Under the pieces are notes generated by a model that was not told the DNA's origin, ran no database searches, and saw nothing but the letters and a program-made list of their open reading frames with translations. A program made the translations under genes and the position numbers. Below are positions 9,131 to 17,210 of a DNA stretch of 60,186 bases, piece by piece. Origin of the DNA: a virus; the IMG/VR virus record IMGVR_UViG_3300035698_017217, positions 1 through 60,186 of that record; one strand, given 5' to 3'. Numbering within the stretch: the stretch's first letter is position 1; the number at the start of each line of letters is the position of its first letter.

Positions 9131-9613
9131 GTGCTAGAAGACCATGTGGTGTTCCCTGCTATTGGTTGTGAAGTCGGTGTGTTAGATGGTGATTTATCTG
9201 TTGCTTTGCTAGAAAGATACGAAGACCTTGTTCTGTATATGGTTGACTGTTTCAAAGAATATCACGATTATGATGAAATTCGTATGAAAGGTGCTTTGAC
9301 ACATTCTTTTGTAAGCACTACTCCATACGCTGATCGTAGAATCATGTTTTTGGGAAAGTCTGTTCAAGTAACTCCGTTGATTAAAGACGAATCGCTTGAT
9401 TTTGTTTACATTGATGCCAATCATAAAAAAGTACCTGTATGTACTGATATAAATGCTTGGTGCCCAAAAGTGAAACCAGGGGGTTTTGTTAGTGGTCATG
9501 ATTATACTTCGGAGTTCCCCGGTGTTGTTTCTTCAATAGATCGTTTTGCAGAAGAAAATTGTTATACTGTAAATGAAGTAGGAAATCACTGGTGGTTTGT
9601 AAAAGATGATTAA
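9131..9613 (+). CDS. Methyltransf_24-like protein, paralogue 2 (5' end unclear)
   Basis: 160 aa from GTG 9131. GCEVGVLDGDLSVAL, LDFVYIDANHKK, PGGFVSGHDYT and the WWFVK ending mirror the upstream paralogue. Similarity continues upstream of the GTG (AHRR... aligns with the paralogue's AHRM...) until an in-frame TAA at 9092, with an ATG six codons before that stop. The N-terminus may therefore be shortened by a nonsense change, or a non-ATG start may be used. Confidence 0.7.
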   Translation: MLEDHVVFPAIGCEVGVLDGDLSVALLERYEDLVLYMVDCFKEYHDYDEIRMKGALTHSFVSTTPYADRRIMFLGKSVQVTPLIKDESLDFVYIDANHKKVPVCTDINAWCPKVKPGGFVSGHDYTSEFPGVVSSIDRFAEENCYTVNEVGNHWWFVKDD

Positions 9614-10157
9614 CTATAAACTGTTAGAATTTGCTGCACCGCCTTGTACTAAGGAAAATTGGTATGTCAAATCGTTTCAGTTGCTTGGTCTTGGTCCTGG
9701 AACTGTTTCTAATGCCCATTCCGCATGGGATCATGGGGATAAGCACAGACTGCTACGCTTGACGCTTGTGAGGAACCCTATTGATTGGCTAGTGGCTTTT
9801 TATCAAGCAGTAAGAACAGGAAAATCGAAAGAGTTAAATGGGACGTTTGGCCCTTTGGCTACTTTGAATTTTTCTAGTATAGATGGGTTTTTTGATTCAT
9901 ATTTACATAAAGCCCAAGGTTGTGTTACCAGTTTATTCAATAATTTTGAAGCTGACATTGTGCATAAGTCAGAAGATGCACCATACGCATTGATGGATTT
10001 TACGGATACATTGGAGATACCCAAAATCATGTCTAATCAATTGTTGAAAATAAAGTTGTGTTGTACTAATGAAGAACCGATTTCTATCAGTCCTTGGGTA
10101 AGAACTGAGATAAAGAAATCCGAACAGGAGATTTTTGATCGTTATGACTACTGGTAA
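9606..10157 (+). CDS. Sulfotransferase-like protein
   Basis: 183 aa. RLLRLTLVRNPIDWLVAFYQAV is close to the 3'-phosphate-binding region of PAPS-dependent sulfotransferases (RNP..W..S.Y). The early AAPPCTKENWYVKSF segment sits where the P-loop-like 5'-phosphosulfate site occurs, though the usual Lys-Ser-Gly pattern is not clean. Inferred role: sulfation of a sugar built by neighbouring enzymes, or a degenerate relative. Confidence 0.6.
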   Translation: MINYKLLEFAAPPCTKENWYVKSFQLLGLGPGTVSNAHSAWDHGDKHRLLRLTLVRNPIDWLVAFYQAVRTGKSKELNGTFGPLATLNFSSIDGFFDSYLHKAQGCVTSLFNNFEADIVHKSEDAPYALMDFTDTLEIPKIMSNQLLKIKLCCTNEEPISISPWVRTEIKKSEQEIFDRYDYW

Positions 10158-10854
10158 ACCGAGGAAAGTTATTGTTATTCCTGCTAGAATGGATTCTGGT
10201 AGACTGCCCGGTAAAGCTATGGCGGATATTAACGGCCTACCTCTTGTGCATAAAACATATAAGGCAGCCATGAGAACAAAGGCTAATTCGGTGTTTGTCA
10301 CAGCACCAGATGATGAAATTGAAATTTATTGTTCGAATCATGGCATTCCATTCCAGAGAACAGATAGTAACCTAACCAATGGAACACAAAGATGCCATCA
10401 AGCATTAGTTCGGTTGTTTGGTGATTCTGTATCCGATTTAACAACAGTTGTGAATTGGCAAGTTGATGAGCCGTTGGTAGATCCAACATATGTTAACAGA
10501 ATGCTTACTTCAAAATTATTTGTTATACATACTCTTGTTTCATACAAAGGAATTGATTTCCCCACAAAAAATGAAGTAAAAGTTATTGTCAATGACCAAT
10601 GCACTAGATGTCATTGGTTCACACGTAACGCTGTTCTTGGTGCTGCTTTTCATTGTGGAGTCTATTCATTTCCTTGGTTTGCTCTTGAGAAAATAGTGTT
10701 GTTGGTACCAAGTGAAAAAGCAGTATTGGAATCATTGGAGCAATTGACTTGGCTAGAACATGGGTTTTCCATAAAGCCTATTAAGATGCATATAATGCCT
10801 GTTGGCATAAATACCGAATCAGATCTTGAAGAATGTAGGAGATTGTTACGATGA
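10144..10854 (+). CDS. KdsB-like cytidylyltransferase
   Basis: 236 aa. VIPARMDSGRLPGKAMADINGLPLV closely follows the nucleotide-binding start of 3-deoxy-manno-octulosonate cytidylyltransferases, and NWQVDEPLVDP corresponds to QGDEP. These enzymes activate Kdo-like acid sugars as CMP-sugars. The gene suggests the phage makes or steals a CMP-linked sugar for its own transferases. ATG 10144 preferred; a TTG at 10135 is possible with AGGAG nearer to it. Confidence 0.8.
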   Translation: MTTGKPRKVIVIPARMDSGRLPGKAMADINGLPLVHKTYKAAMRTKANSVFVTAPDDEIEIYCSNHGIPFQRTDSNLTNGTQRCHQALVRLFGDSVSDLTTVVNWQVDEPLVDPTYVNRMLTSKLFVIHTLVSYKGIDFPTKNEVKVIVNDQCTRCHWFTRNAVLGAAFHCGVYSFPWFALEKIVLLVPSEKAVLESLEQLTWLEHGFSIKPIKMHIMPVGINTESDLEECRRLLR

Positions 10855-11561
10855 AGATTGAATTAGTTTCACATTGTTATGCTGAGAAGTTGGATTTTTT
10901 TGCAACTTGTCTAGCTGCTCAAATACGATCTATCTACCAAGATCCTTGTAAGCATGAAGTGACTTTGTCCGTTATTCTCACACCAGAAGACAAAGCTACT
11001 ATTGCTGTGATTGATAAATTTAGGTATTGGATGAACAAGATGAAGTTGCACTATATGCCTATTTCTCTTTGTGGGCGTAGGGCTATCGGACGTAACCAAG
11101 CTGCTTTGAATACTGATGCCGATTTTGTCTGGTTTACTGATGTGGATCATTGTTTCCCAAATCAGATGCTTGATAGATTGCCTGAAATAGAATGGCCAGA
11201 AGATGCAGTGATGATTTATCCTGAGATGATTTATATTCACAAAAATCATGCTATCGGTGATGAGTTCACTGGTAAGCTTAGACTGTCTGGTTACGAAGGC
11301 TATATGAACTTCGATAATTTTGTTCCCAAACGGTATGGTATGGCCATTGGCGGTGTGCAAATTGTGAAAGGTGATTTTGCACGTAAGTATGGTTATTTGC
11401 CTGATGTTGAAAAATGGCAAACGCCTGTTGATCGTCCTTTTCAAAAATCGAAAGAAGACATTGCTTACCGCAAGTTCTGCAAAACGAAAGGCACCATAGC
11501 AAAGGTTGATTATCCTGGTGTGTATCGTATCCGTCATGCTGAGATGTCTGAAAATCGTTGA
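10851..11561 (+). CDS. GT-A glycosyltransferase
   Basis: 236 aa. The GRNQAALNTDADFVWFTDVDHCF stretch gives the GT2-like donor-site helix plus a DxD. IGGVQIVKGDFARKYGYLPDV resembles the acceptor-side region. ATGA overlap with the cytidylyltransferase implies the pair works together: CMP- or UDP-sugar made, then transferred. Last gene of the sugar island. Confidence 0.75.
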   Translation: MKIELVSHCYAEKLDFFATCLAAQIRSIYQDPCKHEVTLSVILTPEDKATIAVIDKFRYWMNKMKLHYMPISLCGRRAIGRNQAALNTDADFVWFTDVDHCFPNQMLDRLPEIEWPEDAVMIYPEMIYIHKNHAIGDEFTGKLRLSGYEGYMNFDNFVPKRYGMAIGGVQIVKGDFARKYGYLPDVEKWQTPVDRPFQKSKEDIAYRKFCKTKGTIAKVDYPGVYRIRHAEMSENR

Positions 11562-11567
11562 TGCTGT

Positions 11568-11577
11568 TGTGATAATA
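11568..11577 (+). promoter_or_regulatory. Class B promoter-like motif (TGTGATAATA)
   Basis: An extended -10-like motif, consensus YGYGAKAATA, seen about eight times in this window at the start of gene runs and without a clear -35 box. Here it lies 21 bases before the XRE gene. Confidence 0.5.
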
Positions 11578-11598
11578 AGATGAAGATGAAATATACAT

Positions 11599-11853
11599 AT
11601 GAAAAAGAAACGAATGAAAAGAATGAATGCATTGACTAACTATACACAACTGGTAAAAGTTTTTGGTCCAAGACTTGCTGAACAACGTAAAAAAATGGGT
11701 TGGACTCAAATGGAACTTGCGAGGCGTTTGGTTGTAAATCAAGTTACAGTCGCTGGATGGGAAACAGGGGGACATATCCCGTCTCGAATCAATATTGATA
11801 GGATTTGTAAACTATTCAACATAAATCGATATGATATCGAAAAAACTTCTTGA
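11599..11853 (+). CDS. XRE-family helix-turn-helix regulator
   Basis: 84 aa. FGPRLAEQRKKMGWTQMELARRLVVNQVTVAGWETG is a textbook lambda-repressor-type HTH (Q-x-E-LA...V...ISxWE), and the remaining helices fit the five-helix XRE domain. No second domain is present, so it is a Cro-sized DNA-binding protein. It sits between the sugar island and the array of early-type promoters, where it could regulate either. Internal ATG codons at 11614 and 11623 are alternative starts. Confidence 0.85.
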   Translation: MKKKRMKRMNALTNYTQLVKVFGPRLAEQRKKMGWTQMELARRLVVNQVTVAGWETGGHIPSRINIDRICKLFNINRYDIEKTS

Positions 11854-11886
11854 AATCCGAGTAAAATGGTGTTGTTTGCTTGTTTT

Positions 11887-11961
11887 TTACTTGACTTATA
11901 GTCTATCGGGTTATAGAATAGAAGTAGTCGGAGGGGTAAGTCAGAGGGCAAAAAGGAAAAA
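11887..11961 (+). promoter_or_regulatory. Class A promoter/leader module, variant 1
   Basis: TTGACT (11891) and TATAGA (11912) form a sigma70-like pair with short 15-bp spacing. The downstream leader AGGGGTAAG...AGGGCAAAAAGGAAAAA is shared with the other class A modules, although the upstream part differs. Confidence 0.6.
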
Positions 11962-11964
11962 ATG

Positions 11965-12339
11965 ATGTCAACAGAAGTTCGAGACACGACTGTTTATCCT
12001 CAAAATCGTGATGGTTTTGTAGCCACACAACATGCGTTGATTTACAAAATGAGAGGCGAATACCCGACCATTCGGCGAATCTATGAAGTCGAAGATGCGA
12101 CCGTTGATTGGGATCTGCCCGAGTTGAGAGCTTCGCTAAAAGATGGCGAAAAGGTGTACGCGATGGGATCGCATTTTGGGTTCTATTGTTACATTATTTT
12201 GAAGCAGAGTGGACGCAAAGAAACTCTCTCGCCATTTGGTAATCTTGGTATGCATTACCGGGTAACTTGCAATATACAAGAAGAAGAATGTGATGTTGAG
12301 ACCTTCGGTGCTCACGTTGTTAAAAATTACTGGAGATAA
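11965..12339 (+). CDS. Hypothetical 124-aa protein (class A cassette)
   Basis: No recognised domain. ATG 11965 is chosen because the GGA of the leader is 7-8 bases before it, as in the other cassettes; ATG 11962 is also in frame. Aromatic-rich central part with several acidic patches. Single-gene cassette flanked by class A modules, so likely an early accessory or host-takeover protein (inference). Confidence 0.7.
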   Translation: MSTEVRDTTVYPQNRDGFVATQHALIYKMRGEYPTIRRIYEVEDATVDWDLPELRASLKDGEKVYAMGSHFGFYCYIILKQSGRKETLSPFGNLGMHYRVTCNIQEEECDVETFGAHVVKNYWR

Positions 12340-12450
12340 TTAGTCTGGTTTCTGCCTAATATCTTTGCCCCAAAACGAATATATAAGTATAGGGGCAAGG
12401 ATTCAAAGGGCAAAAAAGAAATAAAACATCTGCTGAAATAGGAGATAGTC
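12339..12450 (+). promoter_or_regulatory. Class A promoter/leader module 2
   Basis: Contains CTGCCTAATAT (12352) and TATAAG (12382) plus the inverted repeat TTGCCCC (12365-12371) / GGGGCAA (12392-12398) flanking the -10. The leader ends in AGGGCAAAAAAG and a GGAG ribosome site. Confidence 0.75.
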
Positions 12451-12732
12451 ATGGCTACCCGAATGGAACTACGGATTGCAAAATTGCAGAAATTGTTTCC
12501 TTGTATTGATGGAATCAAGGATGGCAAAGAGTTCAATGGAACAGAAACCAATTCGATTCATCTTGGCAATGCGGCTGAAGGTGGCACTATTGGTGGCCTT
12601 CCGGCTGCTGACTACTGGCAAGAATTCTCTGATAAACAGTTTCACCCGAAGCTTGAGGATGCATTGTACAAGATGGGCTATTTTGTTGAATGGCATGATG
12701 CTGGCACTGTTATTGCTTATCCTTTTAGATAG
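12451..12732 (+). CDS. Hypothetical 93-aa protein (class A cassette)
   Basis: No recognised motif. A Gly-rich centre (EGGTIGGLPAADYW) and aromatic C-terminus. Good AGGAG upstream. Followed 12 bases later by a second small gene in the same cassette. Confidence 0.7.
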   Translation: MATRMELRIAKLQKLFPCIDGIKDGKEFNGTETNSIHLGNAAEGGTIGGLPAADYWQEFSDKQFHPKLEDALYKMGYFVEWHDAGTVIAYPFR

Positions 12733-12744
12733 ACTGGGAATGAT

Positions 12745-13059
12745 ATGAAAATCAAACGAGACAGTGAAATCTATCAACGAGTAAGAACAGCCATGAAAGA
12801 AGCTGTTGAAAAACATGGTGCAAATCGGTGGTTAGCAGCATACAAAAAACATACTGTCAAGAGAATGCTATGGGACATTTATTGGAAATGTTCTCAGACC
12901 AAACGTATTTCTATAAATGAGTCGAATGAATTCAATATTTTGGATACTCATATAGAAACGATGCTGTTTGCCATAGGTCGTGATATTGAATTGCTGCTTC
13001 CTCCAAATGGACGTGCGTGTGTTATGCACGAAATGAGAAAAGCAGGAAAAATTTCTTAG
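12745..13059 (+). CDS. Hypothetical 104-aa basic protein
   Basis: Lys/Arg-rich, predicted mainly helical; no known family recognised. Shares a transcript with the preceding gene. Its stop directly abuts the next class A module. Confidence 0.65.
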   Translation: MKIKRDSEIYQRVRTAMKEAVEKHGANRWLAAYKKHTVKRMLWDIYWKCSQTKRISINESNEFNILDTHIETMLFAIGRDIELLLPPNGRACVMHEMRKAGKIS

Positions 13060-13060
13060 T

Positions 13061-13146
13061 GATTAGTCTGTTTTCTGCCTAATATTATAGCCTAATGGAC
13101 GATATATAAGTAGAGGGGCAAGGCATGGGCAAAAATGGAGAAAACG
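13061..13146 (+). promoter_or_regulatory. Class A promoter/leader module 3
   Basis: ATTAGTCTG, TTTTCTGCCTAATAT, then GACGATATATAAGTAGAGGGGCAAGG and a GGGCAAAAATGGAGAAAA leader. The upstream arm of the inverted repeat is diverged compared with module 2. Confidence 0.75.
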
Positions 13147-13470
13147 ATGTACGCTCAAATGAAAAGGAGTGGTGAGATGAAACATGTAGAACAGAAAGTT
13201 TTGCACCATTGGACTATTGTTGGTAAGTGGTACGGTGGTCCTGCTGCTCCGAATGGCTCTGTTCCTGGAACGCAAGAGCGAAGAGTGTGGGAGAACACTG
13301 TGTTTGAAGTGGATTACGGTCGTGGTGTCGTCCGTCAAATGAATGTGAAGCCATTTCTACATTATATACATAATGGCTGCATGTGCGAAAGCCGGTTGGC
13401 TGGTTGGCAGCATGGGAATCAGAAAGTGATCGATGAGTATCTTAAAAGAATGGGATGTGAGAAATGTTAA
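13147..13470 (+). CDS. Hypothetical 107-aa protein (class A cassette)
   Basis: Start 13147 fits the GGAG of the leader; an ATG at 13135 lies inside the leader consensus. Has several Cys near the C-terminus (CMCESR, CEKC), possibly metal-binding, and Trp/His-rich segments. Function unknown. Confidence 0.65.
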   Translation: MYAQMKRSGEMKHVEQKVLHHWTIVGKWYGGPAAPNGSVPGTQERRVWENTVFEVDYGRGVVRQMNVKPFLHYIHNGCMCESRLAGWQHGNQKVIDEYLKRMGCEKC

Positions 13471-13814
13471 AACCCGTTTCAATCACTTACAAAATTTTTG
13501 ATTGTAAGTTGTACCTCACACGAACCGATAATCCAGATATCATAGGAATTGGTTTGGTGGATGGTACTGAAGACATTCGATATTCAGTTGCATATGATGG
13601 TAAGCGTGATGTTAGCAGTGACAACGATGTTGGTGTTTTCGTCTTGTCTGGGAGAATCCTCAGTAAGGCATTTGGTGAAAGGTTTCTTGTTCTGACTGAA
13701 CTAGAATTGGAAAACTGGGCTGTTAAACTGCCAAAAGCAATCACGGATTTTTTCTGTTCAGAACCTACACCGAAACATTTCATTCCTGGTCTGTTTTCTA
13801 AGAAAGGTGTGTGA
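13464..13814 (+). CDS. Hypothetical 116-aa protein
   Basis: No recognised domain; beta-rich looking N-terminus. Overlaps the previous gene's end by 7 bases, implying coupled translation. Confidence 0.6.
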   Translation: MLKPVSITYKIFDCKLYLTRTDNPDIIGIGLVDGTEDIRYSVAYDGKRDVSSDNDVGVFVLSGRILSKAFGERFLVLTELELENWAVKLPKAITDFFCSEPTPKHFIPGLFSKKGV

Positions 13815-13815
13815 T

Positions 13816-14022
13816 ATGGCCACAAAGCCTATACGACGAGTCAATTTTACCAATGCCATTCCTGGAGGTATGTGGATAGAACGCAAAGGTGGAGGACGTA
13901 CCTGGGAGTCATTTGTTACGCTGTCTCATCAAATCGGTGAAGACATGATGGAGAAACTTTTGGAAACAGCCATGTCTGGTGTCGGTATGTGGCATGAAGT
14001 GGAGGATGAAAACGATGCCTAG
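13816..14022 (+). CDS. Hypothetical 68-aa protein
   Basis: ATG 13816 follows AAAGG; a GTG at 13807 would overlap the previous stop. Basic N-terminal third and acidic tail. Function not recognisable. Confidence 0.55.
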   Translation: MATKPIRRVNFTNAIPGGMWIERKGGGRTWESFVTLSHQIGEDMMEKLLETAMSGVGMWHEVEDENDA

Positions 14023-14176
14023 AACTGCTATATCAACTCGTCAACCTGAAGTTTTTGTTGAGTACGATTGTAGAGGAAATCGTAAACGTGTTTTGTTACC
14101 GGCGTGGAAGGCAAAACAGTTGTTTGTTCAAAAACTGAAATGTGATCGAAATCCAAAACTGATAAAAAACATGTAA
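14015..14176 (+). CDS. Hypothetical 53-aa basic protein
   Basis: ATG 14015 has GGAGG ending 9 bases upstream and overlaps the previous gene by 8 bases. Strongly basic C-terminal half. Likely a small regulatory or nucleic-acid-binding protein (inference). Confidence 0.55.
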   Translation: MPRTAISTRQPEVFVEYDCRGNRKRVLLPAWKAKQLFVQKLKCDRNPKLIKNM

Positions 14177-14253
14177 TCAGTAAATATTAGCCAACGTGTA
14201 GCGAATATAAGTTAGTAGGTTCAAGTTTACAGTCAATCAAACAGGAGAGTATT
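14177..14253 (+). promoter_or_regulatory. Diverged class A-like promoter region
   Basis: TAAATATTAGCC and GCGAATATAAGTTAG keep the spacing of the class A core, but the GGGGCAAG leader is lost. A CAGGAGAG ribosome site precedes the DUF932 gene. Confidence 0.4.
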
Positions 14254-15270
14254 ATGAGTCACGACATTACGATTAGAGAAAATGGTTTTGCGGAAGCTGC
14301 TTATTCGATGAAGCCCGCATGGCACGGTCTTGGTGAGGTCTACGATCATGCCATGACAAGCCAAGAAGCTTTGACTGGTGCTGGATTGGATTGGAAGGTG
14401 ATTCAAAAAGAAGTAGCCATTTATCCAATCGAAGAAAATCCCACACCCGTTGAAGGTTATCGATTGAATATCCGAGAGGATACGAAAGAAGTCCTTGGTC
14501 AAGTCACTGACCAATACAAGCCGGTACAAAACATTGAAGCTTTCGAATTTCTCGATGAATTGATCGATGAAGGAGAAATGATGTATGAATCGGCATTCAG
14601 TATGCGAGGTGGAAAACAAGTTGTTCTTCTCGCTCAAATGCCTGGATCGTTCGAGGTTTCTCAGGATGACCATTTGCTTAACTTCATTATGCTCAGTAGT
14701 TCGCATACTGGCAAACAGGCTTTGCAATTTGGTCCTACTTCAATTCGTGTAGTCTGTGCGAATACATTCAATATGGCTATGAATGCTCAAGGCAGTAAAG
14801 TCAAAGGACTCACTATCAATCATAATGGTGATATCAAAAGCAAGTTGGCTGAAGCCCGTAAACTCTTGCAAGGTGCTCAAGACACGCTCGAACAGTACAA
14901 CGCATCTGCTGTGGAACTTGCTCAAACAACGTTGTCGAAAGACCAATGGAAAAAGTATCTGGATATTCTGTGTCCTGAGCTTGATCCGCTGGACCCAAAC
15001 TACACATCACGGCGGGCAGACAAGGTTTCTGAAACTCGACTGGCTATCAAAGCCTGTTACAAAAACGACCGACAGCAGTCTGCTCCGAATACTGCGTGGG
15101 CTGCATTCAATGCCTTCACTGAGCATGTGGATCATCTACCCCGCAAGGGACAAGGACGACGCCAAGCAGAGACAAGGTTCAATGTGACTCTGTGTGGGAT
15201 AGGCAAAGATATGAAACAACGGGCCTATGAGCTTGCTTGTAATATGGCAGAAATCAAAGCTGCTGTGTAA
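14254..15270 (+). CDS. DUF932 phage/plasmid-like protein
   Basis: 338 aa. The AWHGLGE opening, the central VTDQYKPVQNIEAFEFLDEL segment, FSMRGGKQVVLLAQMP and VRVVCANTF-like IRVVCANTFNMA are hallmarks of the DUF932 (TIGR03299) family, widespread in phages and plasmids. Molecular role unsettled in the family. Ends at a strong hairpin terminator, so it forms a single-gene unit. Confidence 0.85.
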   Translation: MSHDITIRENGFAEAAYSMKPAWHGLGEVYDHAMTSQEALTGAGLDWKVIQKEVAIYPIEENPTPVEGYRLNIREDTKEVLGQVTDQYKPVQNIEAFEFLDELIDEGEMMYESAFSMRGGKQVVLLAQMPGSFEVSQDDHLLNFIMLSSSHTGKQALQFGPTSIRVVCANTFNMAMNAQGSKVKGLTINHNGDIKSKLAEARKLLQGAQDTLEQYNASAVELAQTTLSKDQWKKYLDILCPELDPLDPNYTSRRADKVSETRLAIKACYKNDRQQSAPNTAWAAFNAFTEHVDHLPRKGQGRRQAETRFNVTLCGIGKDMKQRAYELACNMAEIKAAV

Positions 15271-15283
15271 CTCTTTCCCTATG

Positions 15284-15315
15284 AACCGGGTAGGAATTGT
15301 CTTACCCGGTTTTGA
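15284..15315 (+). terminator. Hairpin terminator after DUF932
   Basis: AACCGGGTA (15284-15292) pairs perfectly with TACCCGGTT (15303-15311) around a 10-base loop, followed by T-rich sequence. Probably rho-independent, though the T tract is interrupted. Confidence 0.7.
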
Positions 15316-15336
15316 TGGCTTTTTGAAAGGTGTGTT

Positions 15337-15618
15337 ATGACTATTGCATTTACACAACACGTTCGCCCAAATGGAATCAAAAGAATATGTAATATTCATA
15401 TAGGCGAAGACGTTAAAGACAAAGCCAAGAGAATTATTGATGCTGGCTTTATTTTAGAATGTGAAGTTCTGAAAACAGATGAAGTTTCTTTCACCATTGC
15501 AGATGGTGAAAAAGATATTGCGATTGAGATCTGTTCTAACGGTCCTGATGTTCTTATGGCTATTAGAAAATTGATTATCGGTTTCCAATTAGCAGGAGAT
15601 GATGATGCCTCCCACTAG
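15337..15618 (+). CDS. Hypothetical 93-aa protein
   Basis: No recognised family. Alternating charged/hydrophobic residues suggest an alpha/beta fold. AAGG precedes the start. Overlaps the next gene by 14 bases. Confidence 0.6.
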   Translation: MTIAFTQHVRPNGIKRICNIHIGEDVKDKAKRIIDAGFILECEVLKTDEVSFTIADGEKDIAIEICSNGPDVLMAIRKLIIGFQLAGDDDASH

Positions 15619-16036
15619 ACAATTATATGAATGGTTTGCTTCCACGTTACAAGCATTGCAAAATTGTATAGCGAATGGCAATACTGTATGGATAGATAAA
15701 CATGAAGAAACGTTGGAAGCACTAAAACGATTCCTTCCTAGTGGCAGTGGAATCGATAGTGGAATGTCTTTCAATGAAAATGAATCACATAAGAATTATT
15801 TGGTGTTTGGTCTAGACTTCCACCATATGGATGAAATGGGTGTATACGATAGATGGACTACACACAAGGTGACAGTTCGACCGTCGTTGGTTCATGGTAT
15901 TGATATTCGTATTCATGGGTCTGATAAGAATGGAATAAAAGAATACTTGTACGATGTTTTGTATTATGTTTTTAGAATGAAACTGGAAGCTGATGTTGGG
16001 GATCATGCAAAATTTACTGAGGTTAAAGAGGATTAG
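15605..16036 (+). CDS. Hypothetical 143-aa protein
   Basis: The third of three consecutive ATG codons (15605) is best spaced from AGGAG at 15594. Contains FGLDFHHMDEMGVYDRWTTH and IDIRIHGSDKN; no family recognised. Probably cotranscribed with both neighbours. Confidence 0.65.
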   Translation: MPPTRQLYEWFASTLQALQNCIANGNTVWIDKHEETLEALKRFLPSGSGIDSGMSFNENESHKNYLVFGLDFHHMDEMGVYDRWTTHKVTVRPSLVHGIDIRIHGSDKNGIKEYLYDVLYYVFRMKLEADVGDHAKFTEVKED

Positions 16037-16038
16037 TT

Positions 16039-16590
16039 ATGAGCGAAGAAACAGTACAACAAATAATTGCTGGCGGCACATTGCGTATGTCAGAGGAAAA
16101 ATATCGTCATATCGATTACGATTCTGGCAGCGTGGCAGAAAATACGCGGGGGCTGCCCGATGGCACCAAAATCGATATCGTCGCCCACGTACCAGTCGAA
16201 AGGAAGCTTGTGCGACCGCAGGGAGCGGTGTGGGTGGAGAGTGCTATCCGGGATGGAGCTTGGGACTTATGGTGTGGTAAGGGTATTGCGTTTGCTAGAG
16301 ATGATGGCAGTAAGTTTTGCTGGGTGACTAGAGATAAACGATGGCAGGCCGACACATTTAAAACCGCCAAACTCCAAGCAGAGCAGGCCCTAGCTGATGA
16401 TGGGTTGCATGGCTTTTCGTGGCGAAAGCCACCAGTGATTAGCCAATTCATTTGCGAAGCATGTCCGATGCCATGCAGGCTGGCAGCAGAATCTGAATGT
16501 CGCAGCATTGCCCCAGAGACCTGCCCGTATCGTAAGCATGGCGACATCCGTGAAGCTTACTGGGTTGAGGAAAGTGAGATGACGGGATGA
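16039..16590 (+). CDS. Cys-rich hypothetical protein of higher GC
   Basis: 183 aa. The C-terminal third has CEACPMPCRL...C...CPYR, a plausible metal-binding cluster; the N-terminal two thirds have several Trp/Asp-Gly turns. Its base composition (many GC-rich codons, e.g. 16130-16260) stands out from neighbours, suggesting recent acquisition. No function recognised. Confidence 0.7.
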   Translation: MSEETVQQIIAGGTLRMSEEKYRHIDYDSGSVAENTRGLPDGTKIDIVAHVPVERKLVRPQGAVWVESAIRDGAWDLWCGKGIAFARDDGSKFCWVTRDKRWQADTFKTAKLQAEQALADDGLHGFSWRKPPVISQFICEACPMPCRLAAESECRSIAPETCPYRKHGDIREAYWVEESEMTG

Positions 16591-16661
16591 GCGATAAGAA
16601 GAAAGTGATTCCACTTATGGAAGATACGGAAATTCGTGTGTCTTATAGAATTTTGGGTTGA
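16587..16661 (+). CDS. Possible 24-aa peptide
   Basis: ATGA overlap start with the preceding gene and a short basic reading frame (MSDKKKVIPLM...). Could be real or chance; nothing else occupies the space before the class A module. Confidence 0.3.
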   Translation: MSDKKKVIPLMEDTEIRVSYRILG

Positions 16662-16666
16662 ATATT

Positions 16667-16749
16667 TCTTTTTTTTTTCAGCCTAATATTATAAGGCAAA
16701 GGACGATATAATAGTAGATAACATTGGGGCATTTGTAAAGGAGAAAAAG
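16667..16749 (+). promoter_or_regulatory. Class A promoter/leader module 4
   Basis: Has a T-tract, CAGCCTAATATTATAAGGC, then a perfect TATAAT at 16707-16712 where other modules have TATAAG. The leader here is less conserved (GGGGCATTTG) but ends in AAAGGAGAAAA. Confidence 0.7.
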
Positions 16750-17142
16750 ATGGACGTAAAAATAAAGTTCGGTGGGAATCTAGAATTGAAGTTGTGTGAT
16801 GAAGACATTATCAATCCAGATGAGATTGGTTCTGGTTATTCGTTATTCATTCTCCACGACCATGGATTTGTAGTCTGTGCGGTGTGGATGAGCAATTTGC
16901 AAGATGCTATCGATGAAGCCGTTGATGAAGACAAGATGGAACGGTATTTGATCGATAAATCTGAGTATGCTGATTACAAAGTGAATTCGGATGAAGCTAC
17001 TTGTTCATTCCTCGGCAACGCTGGTGAGCCTCACGATATCGATACCCTTGGGTACATCGAAATTGCTCCACCCAAAACCCGATCAAATTGTGCTGAGTTA
17101 GCTGCTATAGATATCCATGTTTCTAATTACCATATATATTAG
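16750..17142 (+). CDS. Hypothetical 130-aa protein (class A cassette)
   Basis: Acidic; GYSLFILHDHGFVVCAVW suggests a beta-strand pair, then a charged helical stretch. No known family. Single-gene cassette ahead of the sigma-like gene. Confidence 0.7.
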   Translation: MDVKIKFGGNLELKLCDEDIINPDEIGSGYSLFILHDHGFVVCAVWMSNLQDAIDEAVDEDKMERYLIDKSEYADYKVNSDEATCSFLGNAGEPHDIDTLGYIEIAPPKTRSNCAELAAIDIHVSNYHIY

Positions 17143-17158
17143 AAACATATTATCAGTC

Positions 17159-17187
17159 TTTACGCATGTAAGGCAAATCACTATAAT
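17159..17187 (+). promoter_or_regulatory. Sigma70-like promoter for sigma-like gene
   Basis: TTTACG (17159-17164), 17-bp spacer, TATAAT (17182-17187), 24 bases upstream of the start at 17211. Best vegetative-type promoter match in this part of the window. Confidence 0.6.
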
Positions 17188-17210
17188 CTAAATCATAGGA
17201 TGATGTACAG

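Noticed and set aside
10911-11537. 208-aa minus-strand frame
   Set aside because: Antisense to a glycosyltransferase with a DxD motif on the + strand.
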